43,644 bases of DNA from assembly GCA_024636585.1 (NCBI GenBank), contig JAGXGS010000072.1:1-43644 (forward strand). The letters are read 5' to 3'. The position numbers were made by a program, and so were the translations under genes. Source of the DNA: Thiogranum sp. GTDB lineage: Bacteria > Pseudomonadota > Gammaproteobacteria > DSM-19610. This document shows positions 35,247-43,644 of this stretch, in pieces. Position 1 is the stretch's first letter. Each line of letters begins with the position of its first letter. Below the pieces are notes generated by a model, which was not told the origin of the DNA, searched no databases, and worked only from the letters and a program-made list of their open reading frames with translations.

Positions 35247-36469
35247 AGGCTGATTCCTTCCAGCGCCGCCACCGTATTGATGTCCTTATCGCCACGTCCC
35301 GACAGATTAACGATCAGACTCTGATCTTTGGACAAGGTCGGAGCAAGCTGGTTTACATACGCCAGGGCATGACTCGATTCGAGCGCCGGCATAATGCCTT
35401 CCGTGCGCGTCAATGCATGAAATGCCTCCAATGCCTGGTCGTCGGTAACAGCAACATAACTGGCACGGCCACAATCTTTCAGCCACGCGTGCTCCGGGCC
35501 AACGCCCGGATAATCGAGTCCGGCGGATACCGAGTGGGTTTCGATGATCTGTCCGTCCTGATCTTCCATCAGATAGGTGCGGTTGCCATGTAATACCCCT
35601 GGCCGACCGGCGCACAAAGGCGCAGCGTGCTGGCCGGTCTCAAGACCGCGACCCGCCGCTTCGACACCGTACATAGCAACATCGCTGTCTTCCAGAAAAG
35701 GATGGAACAGCCCTATGGCATTGGATCCACCGCCGACGCAGGCTATCAGCGCATCAGGAAGGCGCCCGGTCTGTTCGAGGATTTGAGCACGAGCCTCGCG
35801 GCCAATGATCGCCTGGAAATCGCGCACCATCGCTGGATAGGGATGTGGACCAGCCACGGTACCGATAATGTAAAAGGTATCGTCTACATTTGTGACCCAA
35901 TCCCGCATCGCCTCGTTAAGCGCATCCTTCAAAGTCCTGGAACCGGATTCGACCGCTATCACCTGAGCGCCAAGCAAGCGCATGCGGAACACGTTGACCG
36001 CCTGTCGCTGGATGTCCTCTGCGCCCATGTAGACGACGCATTCCATGCCGAAACGCGCCGCCACAGTCGCGGAAGCGACGCCATGCTGACCGGCTCCGGT
36101 TTCGGCGATAATGCGCTTTTTGCCCATACGTTGTGCGAGCAGCGCCTGGCCAACCGTATTGTTGATCTTGTGAGCTCCGGTATGGTTCAGATCTTCGCGC
36201 TTCAGGTAAATCTGCGCTCCGCCGAGCTCATTGCTCCAGCGTTTGGCGTGATACAGCGGTGAAGGACGGCCAACGAAATGCGCCAGATCAGAATCAAACT
36301 CAGCCTGGAAATCAGGATCTTTGACGTATCGTTCATAGGCTTCGCGCAGCTCTTCCAGCGGCTCCATCAAGGTTTCTGCCACAAAACGTCCGCCATAAGG
36401 CCCAAAGTGTCCCCGGGCGTCCGGCAGCTCGGTCAGCGGAGCCACTTTATTCGCTTGTTTGGCTTGCAT
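35243..36469 (-). CDS. trpB: Tryptophan synthase beta subunit
   Basis: PLP enzyme joining indole and Ser into Trp. I start it at the ATG at 36469 ([20 protein letters not shown]); the frame is open for 42 codons further into trpF but does not look like TrpB there. The start lies inside the last 23 bp of trpF, so ribosomes probably reinitiate; the Shine-Dalgarno is poor (CGTGGTG). The 408 residues contain the Schiff-base Lys101 ([11 protein letters not shown]), [10 protein letters not shown], the phosphate-binding [10 protein letters not shown] and the late GRGDKD. It overlaps trpA by 4 bp. Confidence 0.97.
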   Translation of the reverse strand: MQAKQANKVAPLTELPDARGHFGPYGGRFVAETLMEPLEELREAYERYVKDPDFQAEFDSDLAHFVGRPSPLYHAKRWSNELGGAQIYLKREDLNHTGAHKINNTVGQALLAQRMGKKRIIAETGAGQHGVASATVAARFGMECVVYMGAEDIQRQAVNVFRMRLLGAQVIAVESGSRTLKDALNEAMRDWVTNVDDTFYIIGTVAGPHPYPAMVRDFQAIIGREARAQILEQTGRLPDALIACVGGGSNAIGLFHPFLEDSDVAMYGVEAAGRGLETGQHAAPLCAGRPGVLHGNRTYLMEDQDGQIIETHSVSAGLDYPGVGPEHAWLKDCGRASYVAVTDDQALEAFHALTRTEGIMPALESSHALAYVNQLAPTLSKDQSLIVNLSGRGDKDINTVAALEGISL

Positions 36470-37085
36470 CACCACGTTCAACTCCTCGCATAAATGCCTC
36501 AATCTTTTGCGCAGATTTAATGCCTTTGTCGGACTCAACGCCGCTGCTGACGTCAACCGCATAAGGGGCAATTTTCCGAATAGCCTGCGCCACATTATCC
36601 GGGTTGAGTCCTCCCGCGAGGATCAACGGTCTGCTATTGGCCGCAGGAACATCTGCCCAGTCAAACTTCACACCGCCACCACCGCGCGATTCCGGTTGCC
36701 AGGCATCCAGAAGATATCCTGATGCACCCGGGTATCCGGCCATGGCGACACTTGCGTCAACGCCGGGTTGCATCGCAATTGCCTTGATGTAGGGCCGGCT
36801 GAAACTCTCACAGAAAGCCGCCGTCTCGTCGCCATGAAACTGTAATAAACCGATCGGCAATGCAGCCAGCACAGTTCGCACCTGATCGACCTCCGGGTTC
36901 ACGAACAAGGCCACGATGCTGATAAAAGGCGGAAGTGCCGCAACAATTTCCCGCGCCCGGTCAACCTCGACGTACCGGGGACTTTTATCATAGAACACCA
37001 GGCCGATAGCATCAGCGCCTGCCGCAACAGCCGCAAGCCCATCTTCGCCCCGGGTGATTCCGCAGATTTTCACGCGCGTACGCAT
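36447..37085 (-). CDS. trpF: Phosphoribosylanthranilate isomerase TrpF
   Basis: Amadori isomerisation of N-(5-phosphoribosyl)anthranilate in Trp synthesis. It is a 212-residue monofunctional TIM barrel, not fused to TrpC as in enteric bacteria. Visible features are the catalytic Cys8 (VKICGITR), [25 protein letters not shown] with the second catalytic acid, and the phosphate-binding end [10 protein letters not shown] ... VDVSSGVES. It is 81 bp after truA; a candidate extended -10 promoter lies in that gap. Its 3' end overlaps trpB by 23 bp. Confidence 0.97.
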   Translation of the reverse strand: MRTRVKICGITRGEDGLAAVAAGADAIGLVFYDKSPRYVEVDRAREIVAALPPFISIVALFVNPEVDQVRTVLAALPIGLLQFHGDETAAFCESFSRPYIKAIAMQPGVDASVAMAGYPGASGYLLDAWQPESRGGGGVKFDWADVPAANSRPLILAGGLNPDNVAQAIRKIAPYAVDVSSGVESDKGIKSAQKIEAFMRGVERGDASQTSE

Positions 37086-37110
37086 AACATATCGAGAGCT
37101 GATTGCAGAA

Positions 37111-37126
37111 AACGCTTATCCTAGCA
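37111..37126 (-). promoter_or_regulatory. Candidate extended -10 promoter for trpFBA-accD-folC
   Basis: Minus strand TGC-TAGGAT (37126-37118) is an extended -10 (TGn) with a 4-of-6 hexamer. There is no good -35. The start near 37111 would give a leader of about 25 nt before trpF. No trp leader peptide is visible. Confidence 0.35.
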
Positions 37127-37166
37127 GAAAGCGCCCGGTTACGGGACGGCGAGGCGCTATTCGTCG

Positions 37167-37946
37167 CTACTGGAATTCCGGAAGGGCTGCCGCCGGGGTG
37201 ATTTCATATGCCGCCGGATAACGGACGCCGACCAGATATAAACCGCCAGCCGGCGCAGTGACGCCACCCTGGGTGCGGTCACACCGGTCCAGAACCTCCT
37301 GCACCCAGGCAGGATCCCGATCGCCGCCGCCGACGGCTATCAGTACGCCGGCAATATTTCGCACCATATGATGCAAAAAGGCATTGGCTTCCACATCAAG
37401 ATAGATGAATTCACCGCGACGCATGATTTCCAGCCGGTGAATAATCCGTACCGGGCTTTTTGCCTGGCAGGCCAGCGCCCGGAACGAAGTGAAATCCCGC
37501 TGTCCGATCAACGTATCTGCGCCGGCACGCATTCGTTCCACATCCAGCGAGCCGTAGCGCCAGGTGACCCGCTGTCGCCATAAAGCGCTCGGCACGTCGC
37601 GATTGAAAATGACATACCGGTAACTCCGCGCTATCGCAGAAAAGCGTGCATGAAACTCTTCATCAACCGGCTTGATCCATAGCAGCCGGACGTCGCCGCG
37701 GAGATTGGCATTGCCACCGAGAAGCCATGAGCGGGGGCTTCGAACGGCTTCGGAATCGAAATGGATTACCTGTCCGGTGGCGTGTACGCCGGCATCAGTG
37801 CGACCGGCACAGCACACCGTCACTGGATGATTAGCCACCCTGGACAATGCGGCTTCGACCGCAGCCTGCACCGACGGCGCATGAGGCTGCCGCTGCCAGC
37901 CGGAAAAATCAGCCCCATCATATTCAACTCCACAGGCAAAGCGCAT
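37167..37946 (-). CDS. truA: tRNA pseudouridine38-40 synthase TruA
   Basis: Forms pseudouridine at positions 38-40 of tRNA anticodon arms. The 259 residues carry the catalytic Asp51 in AGRTDAGVHATGQV and the family strings VEYDGADFSGWQRQ, RSYRYVIFNR, GQRDFTSFRA, NAFLHHMVRNIAG and the ending APAGGLYLVGVRYP. It sits between fimV and trpF, as in Pseudomonas. A strong hairpin terminator separates it from fimV, so it should have its own promoter in 37947-38025, where I could not place one. Confidence 0.97.
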   Translation of the reverse strand: MRFACGVEYDGADFSGWQRQPHAPSVQAAVEAALSRVANHPVTVCCAGRTDAGVHATGQVIHFDSEAVRSPRSWLLGGNANLRGDVRLLWIKPVDEEFHARFSAIARSYRYVIFNRDVPSALWRQRVTWRYGSLDVERMRAGADTLIGQRDFTSFRALACQAKSPVRIIHRLEIMRRGEFIYLDVEANAFLHHMVRNIAGVLIAVGGGDRDPAWVQEVLDRCDRTQGGVTAPAGGLYLVGVRYPAAYEITPAAALPEFQ

Positions 37947-38025
37947 TCAGAATCAGCCGGTCTCGTTATTGCGGTCACTCGTCAACTTCGCGCCCAGTAT
38001 ACCTGCACCGTGAGAAATACCGGCG

Positions 38026-38060
38026 CAAAAAAATCCCCGCATTCGCGGGGATATCTTTTT
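38026..38060. terminator. Bidirectional terminator hairpin between fimV and truA
   Basis: ATCCCCGC, loop ATTC, GCGGGGAT (38033-38052) is a perfect 8-bp stem. On the minus strand it is followed by seven T, ending the fimV transcript 24 bases after its stop. On the plus strand it is followed by CTTTTTT, although no plus-strand gene is nearby. Confidence 0.88.
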
Positions 38061-38075
38061 TGCTGAGCGTAGCTG

Positions 38076-40535
38076 TCAGGTCATTTGTTCCATGATGCCT
38101 TTAGCCTCATTTACCTGGTCGTCACTGCCTTCTTCCAGAACCTCGTCGAGGATGCTCCGGGCTCCATCAGGGTCACCCATGTCGATGTAGGCACGCGCCA
38201 GATCCAGCTTCGTGGACACCTCGTCCAGATCGGTGAGTTCACCGTCGCCATCGCCGTCGCTTTCCATTTCATCCGTAACACCGAAATCCATTCCGTCCAG
38301 ATCAAAGTCCAGCGCGTTGTCTTTCTCCGCAGGATCGGATTCTACTCCGTCCATATCAATGTGCAGGTCAGCCGGCGGTTCGGCCGCATCGAACTCCAGA
38401 CTGTCCGACTCGCTCTCTTCAGAGCCTGGCGCCGCACCATAGGAAAGGTCGATATTAAAGTCCAGACCCATATCTTCGGGATCTGCCCCGGCCTTGGGGC
38501 TGACGTCAGATTCAGGCTCGGCGAGGGCATCGAAATCAGCGGGTTCGGCCGAAAATCCTGTGTCGTCCTGCACTGCACTGGCTGCGCCCGCGCCATCCCG
38601 GTACATCGGATTTTCCGGACTCAGTTCGCGCCCCATTTCGGACACCTTTTCCCAGAACGAATCCTCGGCTCCAGTCGAGCGACCGAGCAAGGTCTGGGCG
38701 TGCGCATCAAAATCAGCCTGATTTTTTGCAGCGAGAAATACTTCCAGTAACTTGAGGTTCAGATCTTCATCGTCCGGCGTACTGGCCAAAGCCTCGCTGA
38801 CAAGATCCTCCGCCTGCTGGAACCGTCCATAGGCGAGGTACACATCTGCTTCGGCCAACGGATCCGCTTCGCCACCCTGCTTGATCGAGCCCATATCACT
38901 GACTGCAAATTCCGACAGCAGAGAGGTTTCACTGGAGTCGCTGGCATGTCTCGCTGTCGTGGCTGCCGTATCCATCTCTGCATCCTGCGCACCCCGGGAA
39001 GCCTGGAGGATACTCTCTTCGAAGCCGTCTTCTTCAGTGCGCTTCCTGCGCAGCCCGACGAATGCCAGCAGCGCAACCAGTACACCGCCCGCTCCCAACC
39101 ACACCGGCTTCGCAAGGATCTGATCTACCAGGCCAGACAGTGCACCTGTTTCCGGCGCAACGGGTTCGGCAGCGATCGTCTCTTGAACCGGCTGCACTTC
39201 CGCCTCGGGTTCAGCCGCGGCCTGTTGCTGCGGAGCCACCTCAGCCATGTCGTCCTGCATCGCAGTCTCGGCAACAACAGCCTCGGAGGGTTCGATAACA
39301 CCGCCCGCAGGGGTATCAACAGCAGTTATTTCCTCTGCATTGGTGACATCAGCAGCACCCGCTTCGACCATCTGGTCTTCCACTGCCACTTCGGTTGCAC
39401 CGGCAACCTCGGCCTGCATCTGCGCCAACTGATCGTCCTTCAGCTGCAACAGGCGCTGCATGTTCTGGATCTGTTCTTCCAGGACGGTCACACGACCGGA
39501 CATTTCTTCACCCTGGCGACGTTCCGCCTCCAGCGCCTCATTCGCCATCATCAAGTCGCGCTGCAGCGTATTTACGTCACCGGCATTTTCGGCGCTGCCA
39601 TCGCCGGCACCTGACTCGGAAAGGTCGGGAGCGACCAGCTGCAATTGCACTTCAGCAGGCGCTTCTGCGCCAGCCGTGGTCGGTGTTGTCTCTGCCGGCT
39701 CGCCAGATGCTTCGGATATATCCGCAGATTGCTCGACCCGGATACCTTCCTGGGCCTGGCGCCAGGCCTGATATTGCCTGCGCGTTTCCTGTAGCGCCTG
39801 CGCCCGACTGATGGAGGTCAGATCTTCACGGTTCGGCACCCGCAGAATATAACCGGCTTTCATGTTATTGATATTGTTGTCGTAAAAAGCATCGGGATTG
39901 TTGCGCAGCAGACCGAGCATGGTTTGTTCCATGCTTACGCCAGTGTCCGGCCGAACGGCATCGGCAACCTTCCACAGCGTATCATTCCGTTGGGTACGGT
40001 ATTCGCCGGGCGCGACCGCTGCCGCAGGCATTTGCGCTGTATGCTGAACACGAGGAAGTGTTGAAGCCGCCGTCGTGGGTGCGGCCGCTCCAGACACCCG
40101 CGCTGCCGGAACCAGTGGTGCCGGCACTGCTGCTGGCATCATCACCGGCGGGTCCACCAGAATAGTGTATTCCCGCAGCAACTTGCCTTTGCTCCAGGAG
40201 AGTTCCAGCAGGAAATCCAGGAACGGCTCGCGAACCACGTCACGACTGGTGATTCGTACCACCGGTTTGCCGGCAGCATTCTCGTTGAGAGCGAAATTAA
40301 GTTTGGTAAGGAACAGCGGCCGGTCGATGCCGGCATTTTCGAAAGCCTGCGGTGAAGCGATCGTAATTTTTAGCTCATTGAGCTCCGCTGGCGTGGCCGA
40401 AACCAGCTCTACTTCTGCCAGCAACGGTTGATTCAATGCTGATCGCAGCTCGATGTTCCCGAGCCCCAAAGCCGCCACTTGCTGGCTGGCCATAACGCCC
40501 AGCACTGCCATTGCCAGAGCCGATTTCCTGAACAT
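38076..40535 (-). CDS. fimV: FimV-type pole-organising peptidoglycan-binding protein
   Basis: Polar hub protein needed in Pseudomonas for type IV pilus assembly and chemosensory/cAMP signalling. It has 819 residues: signal peptide (MFRKSALAMAVLGVMASQQVAA), a FimV N-terminal domain (LGNIELRSALNQPLLAEVEL, REPFLDFLLELSW), a LysM-type domain (about 178-236, GEYRTQRNDTLWKVAD to AGYILRVP), a coiled coil (about 322-366), a Glu/Ala/Val-rich linker, one membrane helix (about 470-488, WLGAGGVLVALLAFVGL), a long acidic cytoplasmic region and TPR-like repeats. The end is DLARAYIDMGDPDGARSILDEVLEEG, the conserved FimV C-terminal domain. AAGGGG precedes the ATG. It is a single gene 106 bp after asd. Confidence 0.93.
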   Translation of the reverse strand: MFRKSALAMAVLGVMASQQVAALGLGNIELRSALNQPLLAEVELVSATPAELNELKITIASPQAFENAGIDRPLFLTKLNFALNENAAGKPVVRITSRDVVREPFLDFLLELSWSKGKLLREYTILVDPPVMMPAAVPAPLVPAARVSGAAAPTTAASTLPRVQHTAQMPAAAVAPGEYRTQRNDTLWKVADAVRPDTGVSMEQTMLGLLRNNPDAFYDNNINNMKAGYILRVPNREDLTSISRAQALQETRRQYQAWRQAQEGIRVEQSADISEASGEPAETTPTTAGAEAPAEVQLQLVAPDLSESGAGDGSAENAGDVNTLQRDLMMANEALEAERRQGEEMSGRVTVLEEQIQNMQRLLQLKDDQLAQMQAEVAGATEVAVEDQMVEAGAADVTNAEEITAVDTPAGGVIEPSEAVVAETAMQDDMAEVAPQQQAAAEPEAEVQPVQETIAAEPVAPETGALSGLVDQILAKPVWLGAGGVLVALLAFVGLRRKRTEEDGFEESILQASRGAQDAEMDTAATTARHASDSSETSLLSEFAVSDMGSIKQGGEADPLAEADVYLAYGRFQQAEDLVSEALASTPDDEDLNLKLLEVFLAAKNQADFDAHAQTLLGRSTGAEDSFWEKVSEMGRELSPENPMYRDGAGAASAVQDDTGFSAEPADFDALAEPESDVSPKAGADPEDMGLDFNIDLSYGAAPGSEESESDSLEFDAAEPPADLHIDMDGVESDPAEKDNALDFDLDGMDFGVTDEMESDGDGDGELTDLDEVSTKLDLARAYIDMGDPDGARSILDEVLEEGSDDQVNEAKGIMEQMT

Positions 40536-40641
40536 AATGTCCCCTTTTCCCTCGTCCGCGTATCAAGGCGAACCCGGTCGTACTCCCGACCGGATCGTTT
40601 CCATCACCTGGCAGCCCGCAAAATCCATCCGCGAGAGTACC

Positions 40642-41664
40642 TCAAAGATGGTTTTTTACCAATAATTCAGCAATCTGAATACTGTTCAGGGCTGCCCCTT
40701 TGCGCACATTATCGGCGACCACCCACAAATCTAAACCTCGCGGATGAGAGATATCTTCACGTATCCGGCCGACGTAAACAGGGTCATGATTTACCGCCTC
40801 TGTGACGGCTGTCGGATAGCCTCCGTCGCGGCGTTCGTCAAGCACTACGACGCCCGGCGCTTTGGACAGCAACTTGCGGCATTCAGTGTCGGTCATCTTT
40901 TCCCGCGTTTCTATATGGAGGGCTTCCGAATGGCCGAAGAATACCGGCACACGAACCGCCGTCGGATTTACCAGAATCGACTCATCGCCCATGATCTTAT
41001 GTGTTTCCCAGACCATTTTCATTTCTTCCTTGGTATATCCATTGGCCTGGAAGACATCGATGTGGGGCAACACGTTGAAGGCGATTTGTCTGGGATATAC
41101 CTCTGGTTTTACTTTTACGCCATTCAGAAGGCTGGCCGTTTGCCCCGCCAGTTCTTCAATTGCTTCCTTGCCGGTGCCGGAAACCGCCTGATAGGTGCAG
41201 ACATTGATCCGCTCGATGCCGACGGCATCATGAATCGGCTTCAGGGCTACCAGCATCTGAATGGTCGAGCAATTGGGGTTGGCAATAATGCCGCAATTTT
41301 TATAAGCGGCTATTTTCTCAGGATTCACCTCCGGGACAACCAGCGGAATATCGTCGTCGTAACGAAATTGCGACGTATTATCGATGACGACACAGCCAGC
41401 CGCGGCCGCTTTTGGCGCATAAACTTCCGAGATCGAAGCGCCTGCGGAAAACAAACCGATCTGCACCTGGGAAAAGTCGAAATCGGCCAGGTTCTGCACA
41501 GTAAGGTACGTATCACCAAACCGGACCCGGTTACCAGCGGAACGTTCACTGGCCAGCGCGTAGACTTTTCCGACCGGGAATTTCCGTTCTGCCAGAATTT
41601 CCAGCATTACCTCGCCAACGGCACCGGTAGCGCCCACTACGGCCACATCAAATGTACGACTCAT
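40642..41664 (-). CDS. asd: Aspartate-semialdehyde dehydrogenase
   Basis: NADPH-dependent reduction of aspartyl-4-phosphate, the branch to Lys, diaminopimelate, Thr and Met. I start it at the ATG at 41664 (MSRTFDVAVVGATGAVG), preceded by AGGAG at ideal spacing; 18 upstream codons are open but unsupported. The 340 residues include the dinucleotide site GATGAVG, the catalytic Cys132 in ANPNCSTIQ, the active-site string AVSGTGKEAI and the catalytic His region VRVPVFFGHSEAL. It sits 88 bp after leuB, as in Pseudomonas, and feeds homoserine to the metZ route encoded in this window. Confidence 0.97.
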   Translation of the reverse strand: MSRTFDVAVVGATGAVGEVMLEILAERKFPVGKVYALASERSAGNRVRFGDTYLTVQNLADFDFSQVQIGLFSAGASISEVYAPKAAAAGCVVIDNTSQFRYDDDIPLVVPEVNPEKIAAYKNCGIIANPNCSTIQMLVALKPIHDAVGIERINVCTYQAVSGTGKEAIEELAGQTASLLNGVKVKPEVYPRQIAFNVLPHIDVFQANGYTKEEMKMVWETHKIMGDESILVNPTAVRVPVFFGHSEALHIETREKMTDTECRKLLSKAPGVVVLDERRDGGYPTAVTEAVNHDPVYVGRIREDISHPRGLDLWVVADNVRKGAALNSIQIAELLVKNHL

Positions 41665-41752
41665 GAATACTCCTGAAACTGAAAAAAGCTGAAATCTGTC
41701 ATCTTCCGCGCATGACACGCGGACGCTATTGCACTTTCGGAAAGGCTGACCG

Positions 41753-42826
41753 TCACATGATTGCAGCCACGACAGCGTCGCCCATCCCGGCGGTGGTCAC
41801 AGCCGTTTGGCCGGCGGTCGCAATGTCCGCCGTGCGCAGCCCCTGATCGAGGACATTGCTCACTGCCGCCGCGATACGATCGGCATCATCCGCCAGCCCG
41901 AAGCTGTAGCGTAACATCATGCCCACCGAAAGAATGGTCGCCAATGGATTGGCAATGCTCTTGCCGGCAATATCGGGAGCCGAACCGTGGATCGGCTCAT
42001 ACATCCCTTTGGCATTGGCATCAAGCGACGCTGATGGCAACATGCCGATCGACCCGGTCAGCATCGCCGCGGCATCAGAAAGAATGTCGCCAAACATGTT
42101 GGTGGTGACGATGACATCGAACTGCTTCGGCGCGCGCACCAGCTGCATAGCCGCATTATCAACATACATATGGCTCAGTTCGACGTCCGGATAATCGCGA
42201 CCCACTTCCTTGACTACGGTACGCCATAGTTCAGTGACCTCCAGGACGTTCGCCTTGTCTACCGAACATAACTTGCGTCCGCGCTTGCGCGCGATCTCGA
42301 ACGCCGATCGCGCGATCCGTTCGATTTCCGATTCCCGATAAACCAGCGTGTTGAAGCCTTCCCGTTCACCGTTCTCGAGGATGCGAACACCGCGCGGCTG
42401 ACCAAAATAAATACCGCCGGTCAGCTCCCGCACAATCATCATGTCCAGGCCGGAAACCACTTCCGGCCTGAGAGTCGAGGCTCCAGCCAGCTGCGGATAA
42501 AGGATTGCCGGACGCAGGTTCGAGAACAGCCCGAGCTCTGCACGCAAACCCAGCAGCCCCTGTTCGGGCCGTAATGGACGGTCAAGGGATTCATACTGCG
42601 GACCGCCGACGGCGCCGAGCAGTATCGCATCGGCCGCGCGCGCCTGGGCCAGCGTTTCCGCCGGCAATGGCTGCCCGCTTGCGTCGTACGCAGCACCGCC
42701 CACCAACCCGTATTCCAGCTCAAGATCCAGGCCATCGGCGATCAGGCGATTCAGAACCTTGACCGCTTCGGCCACTATTTCAGGGCCGATGCCGTCACCC
42801 GGTAAAATCAGGATTCTTTTTGTCAT
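41753..42826 (-). CDS. leuB: 3-isopropylmalate dehydrogenase
   Basis: Oxidative decarboxylation of 3-isopropylmalate in Leu synthesis. Two ATGs are possible, at 42832 and 42826. I prefer the second because AAGG lies 9 bases before it but only 3 before the first. The 357 residues show [22 protein letters not shown], the substrate-binding [26 protein letters not shown], the metal and NAD region [25 protein letters not shown] and the NAD-contact [14 protein letters not shown]. It starts 23 bp after leuD, within the leuCDB operon. Confidence 0.97.
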   Translation of the reverse strand: MTKRILILPGDGIGPEIVAEAVKVLNRLIADGLDLELEYGLVGGAAYDASGQPLPAETLAQARAADAILLGAVGGPQYESLDRPLRPEQGLLGLRAELGLFSNLRPAILYPQLAGASTLRPEVVSGLDMMIVRELTGGIYFGQPRGVRILENGEREGFNTLVYRESEIERIARSAFEIARKRGRKLCSVDKANVLEVTELWRTVVKEVGRDYPDVELSHMYVDNAAMQLVRAPKQFDVIVTTNMFGDILSDAAAMLTGSIGMLPSASLDANAKGMYEPIHGSAPDIAGKSIANPLATILSVGMMLRYSFGLADDADRIAAAVSNVLDQGLRTADIATAGQTAVTTAGMGDAVVAAIM

Positions 42827-42849
42827 GGTCATTAACCTTATTCAATTCA

Positions 42850-43488
42850 TCAATCGAACAGCCACGGCGCCTGCTGTTTTCGTTGTGCTTCGTAGCTGTG
42901 TATTTCGTCGGCATGCTGGAGCGTCAGACCGATATCGTCGAGCCCGTTCAGCAAACAGTATTTACGAAATTCATCCACTTCAAAGTTCACTACCTGACCA
43001 TCCGGCCTGGTGATTGCCTGCTGCTCGAGATTCACGACCAGCCGGTAACCGGGAGTTGCCTGGACCTGCTGAAACAGCTCATCCACCGCCGCGGCATCGA
43101 GGGCGATCGGCAATACACCGTTTTTGAAACAGTTGTTGAAAAATATATCCGCAAAGCTCGACGCAATCACAACCCGAAAGCCGGCGTCTTCAAGCGCCCA
43201 CACCGCATGTTCGCGCGACGACCCGCAACCGAAATTTTCCCGCGCCAGGAGAATCTGCGCTCCCTGATAACGCGGCTGGTTCAACACGAAATCACTGTTG
43301 ATCCTGCGCTTGCTGTGATCCTCGCCCGGCTCGCCCGGCTCAAGATACCGCCAGTCGTCAAACAGGTTAGGTCCGAATCCGCTGCGCTTCACCGACTTCA
43401 GATATTGTTTGGGAATGATCGCGTCGGTATCGACATTGGACCGGTCCAGTGGCAACACCAGCCCATCCAGCACTGAAACTTTTTCCAT
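42850..43488 (-). CDS. leuD: 3-isopropylmalate dehydratase small subunit
   Basis: Small subunit of isopropylmalate isomerase, partner of LeuC. The 212 residues match Leu[20 protein letters not shown], the GCGSSREHA substrate loop, [16 protein letters not shown] and an ending with DDIGLTLQH. It lies 12 bp after leuC and 23 bp before leuB. Confidence 0.97.
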   Translation of the reverse strand: MEKVSVLDGLVLPLDRSNVDTDAIIPKQYLKSVKRSGFGPNLFDDWRYLEPGEPGEDHSKRRINSDFVLNQPRYQGAQILLARENFGCGSSREHAVWALEDAGFRVVIASSFADIFFNNCFKNGVLPIALDAAAVDELFQQVQATPGYRLVVNLEQQAITRPDGQVVNFEVDEFRKYCLLNGLDDIGLTLQHADEIHSYEAQRKQQAPWLFD

Positions 43489-43500
43489 CTTTCTGCCCCG

Positions 43501-43644
43501 TTACCCTAACGTTCTTATGTCCACGAAATGCCCGGCGATCGCGGCCGCAGCCGCCATCGCCGGACTCACCAGGTGCGTGCGCCCTCCGGCTCCCTGCCGT
43601 CCTTCGAAGTTACGGTTGGACGTCGAGGCGCAACGTTCGCCGGG
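43501..43644 (-). CDS. leuC: 3-isopropylmalate dehydratase large subunit, C-terminal fragment
   Basis: Only the last 47 codons and the TAA stop (43503-43501) lie in the window. Translated on the minus strand they read [20 protein letters not shown] and then [20 protein letters not shown], the highly conserved end of LeuC (aconitase family). The cut is at the window edge, not a biological truncation. It is the first gene of leuC-leuD-leuB. Confidence 0.95.
   Translation of the reverse strand, partial: PGERCASTSNRNFEGRQGAGGRTHLVSPAMAAAAAIAGHFVDIRTLG

Noticed and set aside
36447-37166. Trp attenuator with leader peptide before trpF
   Set aside because: The 81-bp gap holds no short frame with tandem Trp codons and no terminator hairpin.

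Overview
The window reads as a chromosomal, housekeeping-rich segment of a free-living gammaproteobacterium, GC somewhat above half by eye. It has no insertion sequence, phage gene, integrase or CRISPR array. Two blocks of gene order resemble, from memory, two separate regions of Pseudomonas chromosomes: (a) ABC transporter - fabI - ppiD - hupB - lon - clpX - clpP - tig - tRNAs - folD - cysS - cyclophilin - lpxH, and (b) leuC - leuD - leuB - asd - fimV - truA - trpF - accD - folC - dedD - cvpA - purF - metZ. FimV, MetZ and a trpF-trpB-trpA cluster argue against Enterobacterales. The order fits Pseudomonas-, Xanthomonas- or Chromatiales-like lineages, but I cannot name the genus.

Layout. 1-5952 (minus): a four-gene peptide ABC transporter of the YejABEF/Dpp type, cut off at the left edge. 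6061-8150: fabI (plus) converging on a dicarboxylate/glutamate symporter. 8172-17009 (minus): the protein-quality-control block ppiD, tRNA-Asp, tRNA-Val, hupB, lon, clpX, clpP, tig. 17067-17679 (minus): tRNA genes Leu, Lys, His, Arg and Pro with a recognisable promoter and terminator. 17835-24151: folD (plus), a membrane PAS-GGDEF-EAL protein (minus), cysS (minus), a signal-peptide cyclophilin and lpxH (plus). 24173-28122: a junction with a tight three-gene operon (GTG-started glycerate 2-kinase, DUF455 diiron-type protein, secreted protein of unknown function), an orphan 114-residue protein and a SIMPL-domain protein. 28142-43644 (minus): metZ, purF, cvpA, dedD, folC, accD, trpA, trpB, trpF, truA, fimV, asd, leuB, leuD and the 3' end of leuC.

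The genes cover protein folding and proteolysis (trigger factor, ClpXP, Lon, PpiD, cyclophilin), amino-acid synthesis (Leu, Trp, the Asp family, Met), one-carbon and folate metabolism (folD, folC), purine synthesis (purF) and envelope work (fabI, accD, lpxH, fimV, dedD).

The most notable regulatory element is in front of metZ: a complete SAM-II-type riboswitch leader (29355-29485). It has its own promoter overlapping the purF stop codon, an aptamer starting about 5 nt from the predicted transcription start, and a terminator whose 5' arm can instead pair with the aptamer's P1 strand. Other signals are a sigma32-like promoter before lon, a near-perfect 28-bp palindrome over the -10 region of tRNA-Leu/tig, and a -10 box placed so that the transporter's binding-protein mRNA would be leaderless. 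Apart from the tRNA cluster, no stretch longer than about 300 bases lacks a gene.
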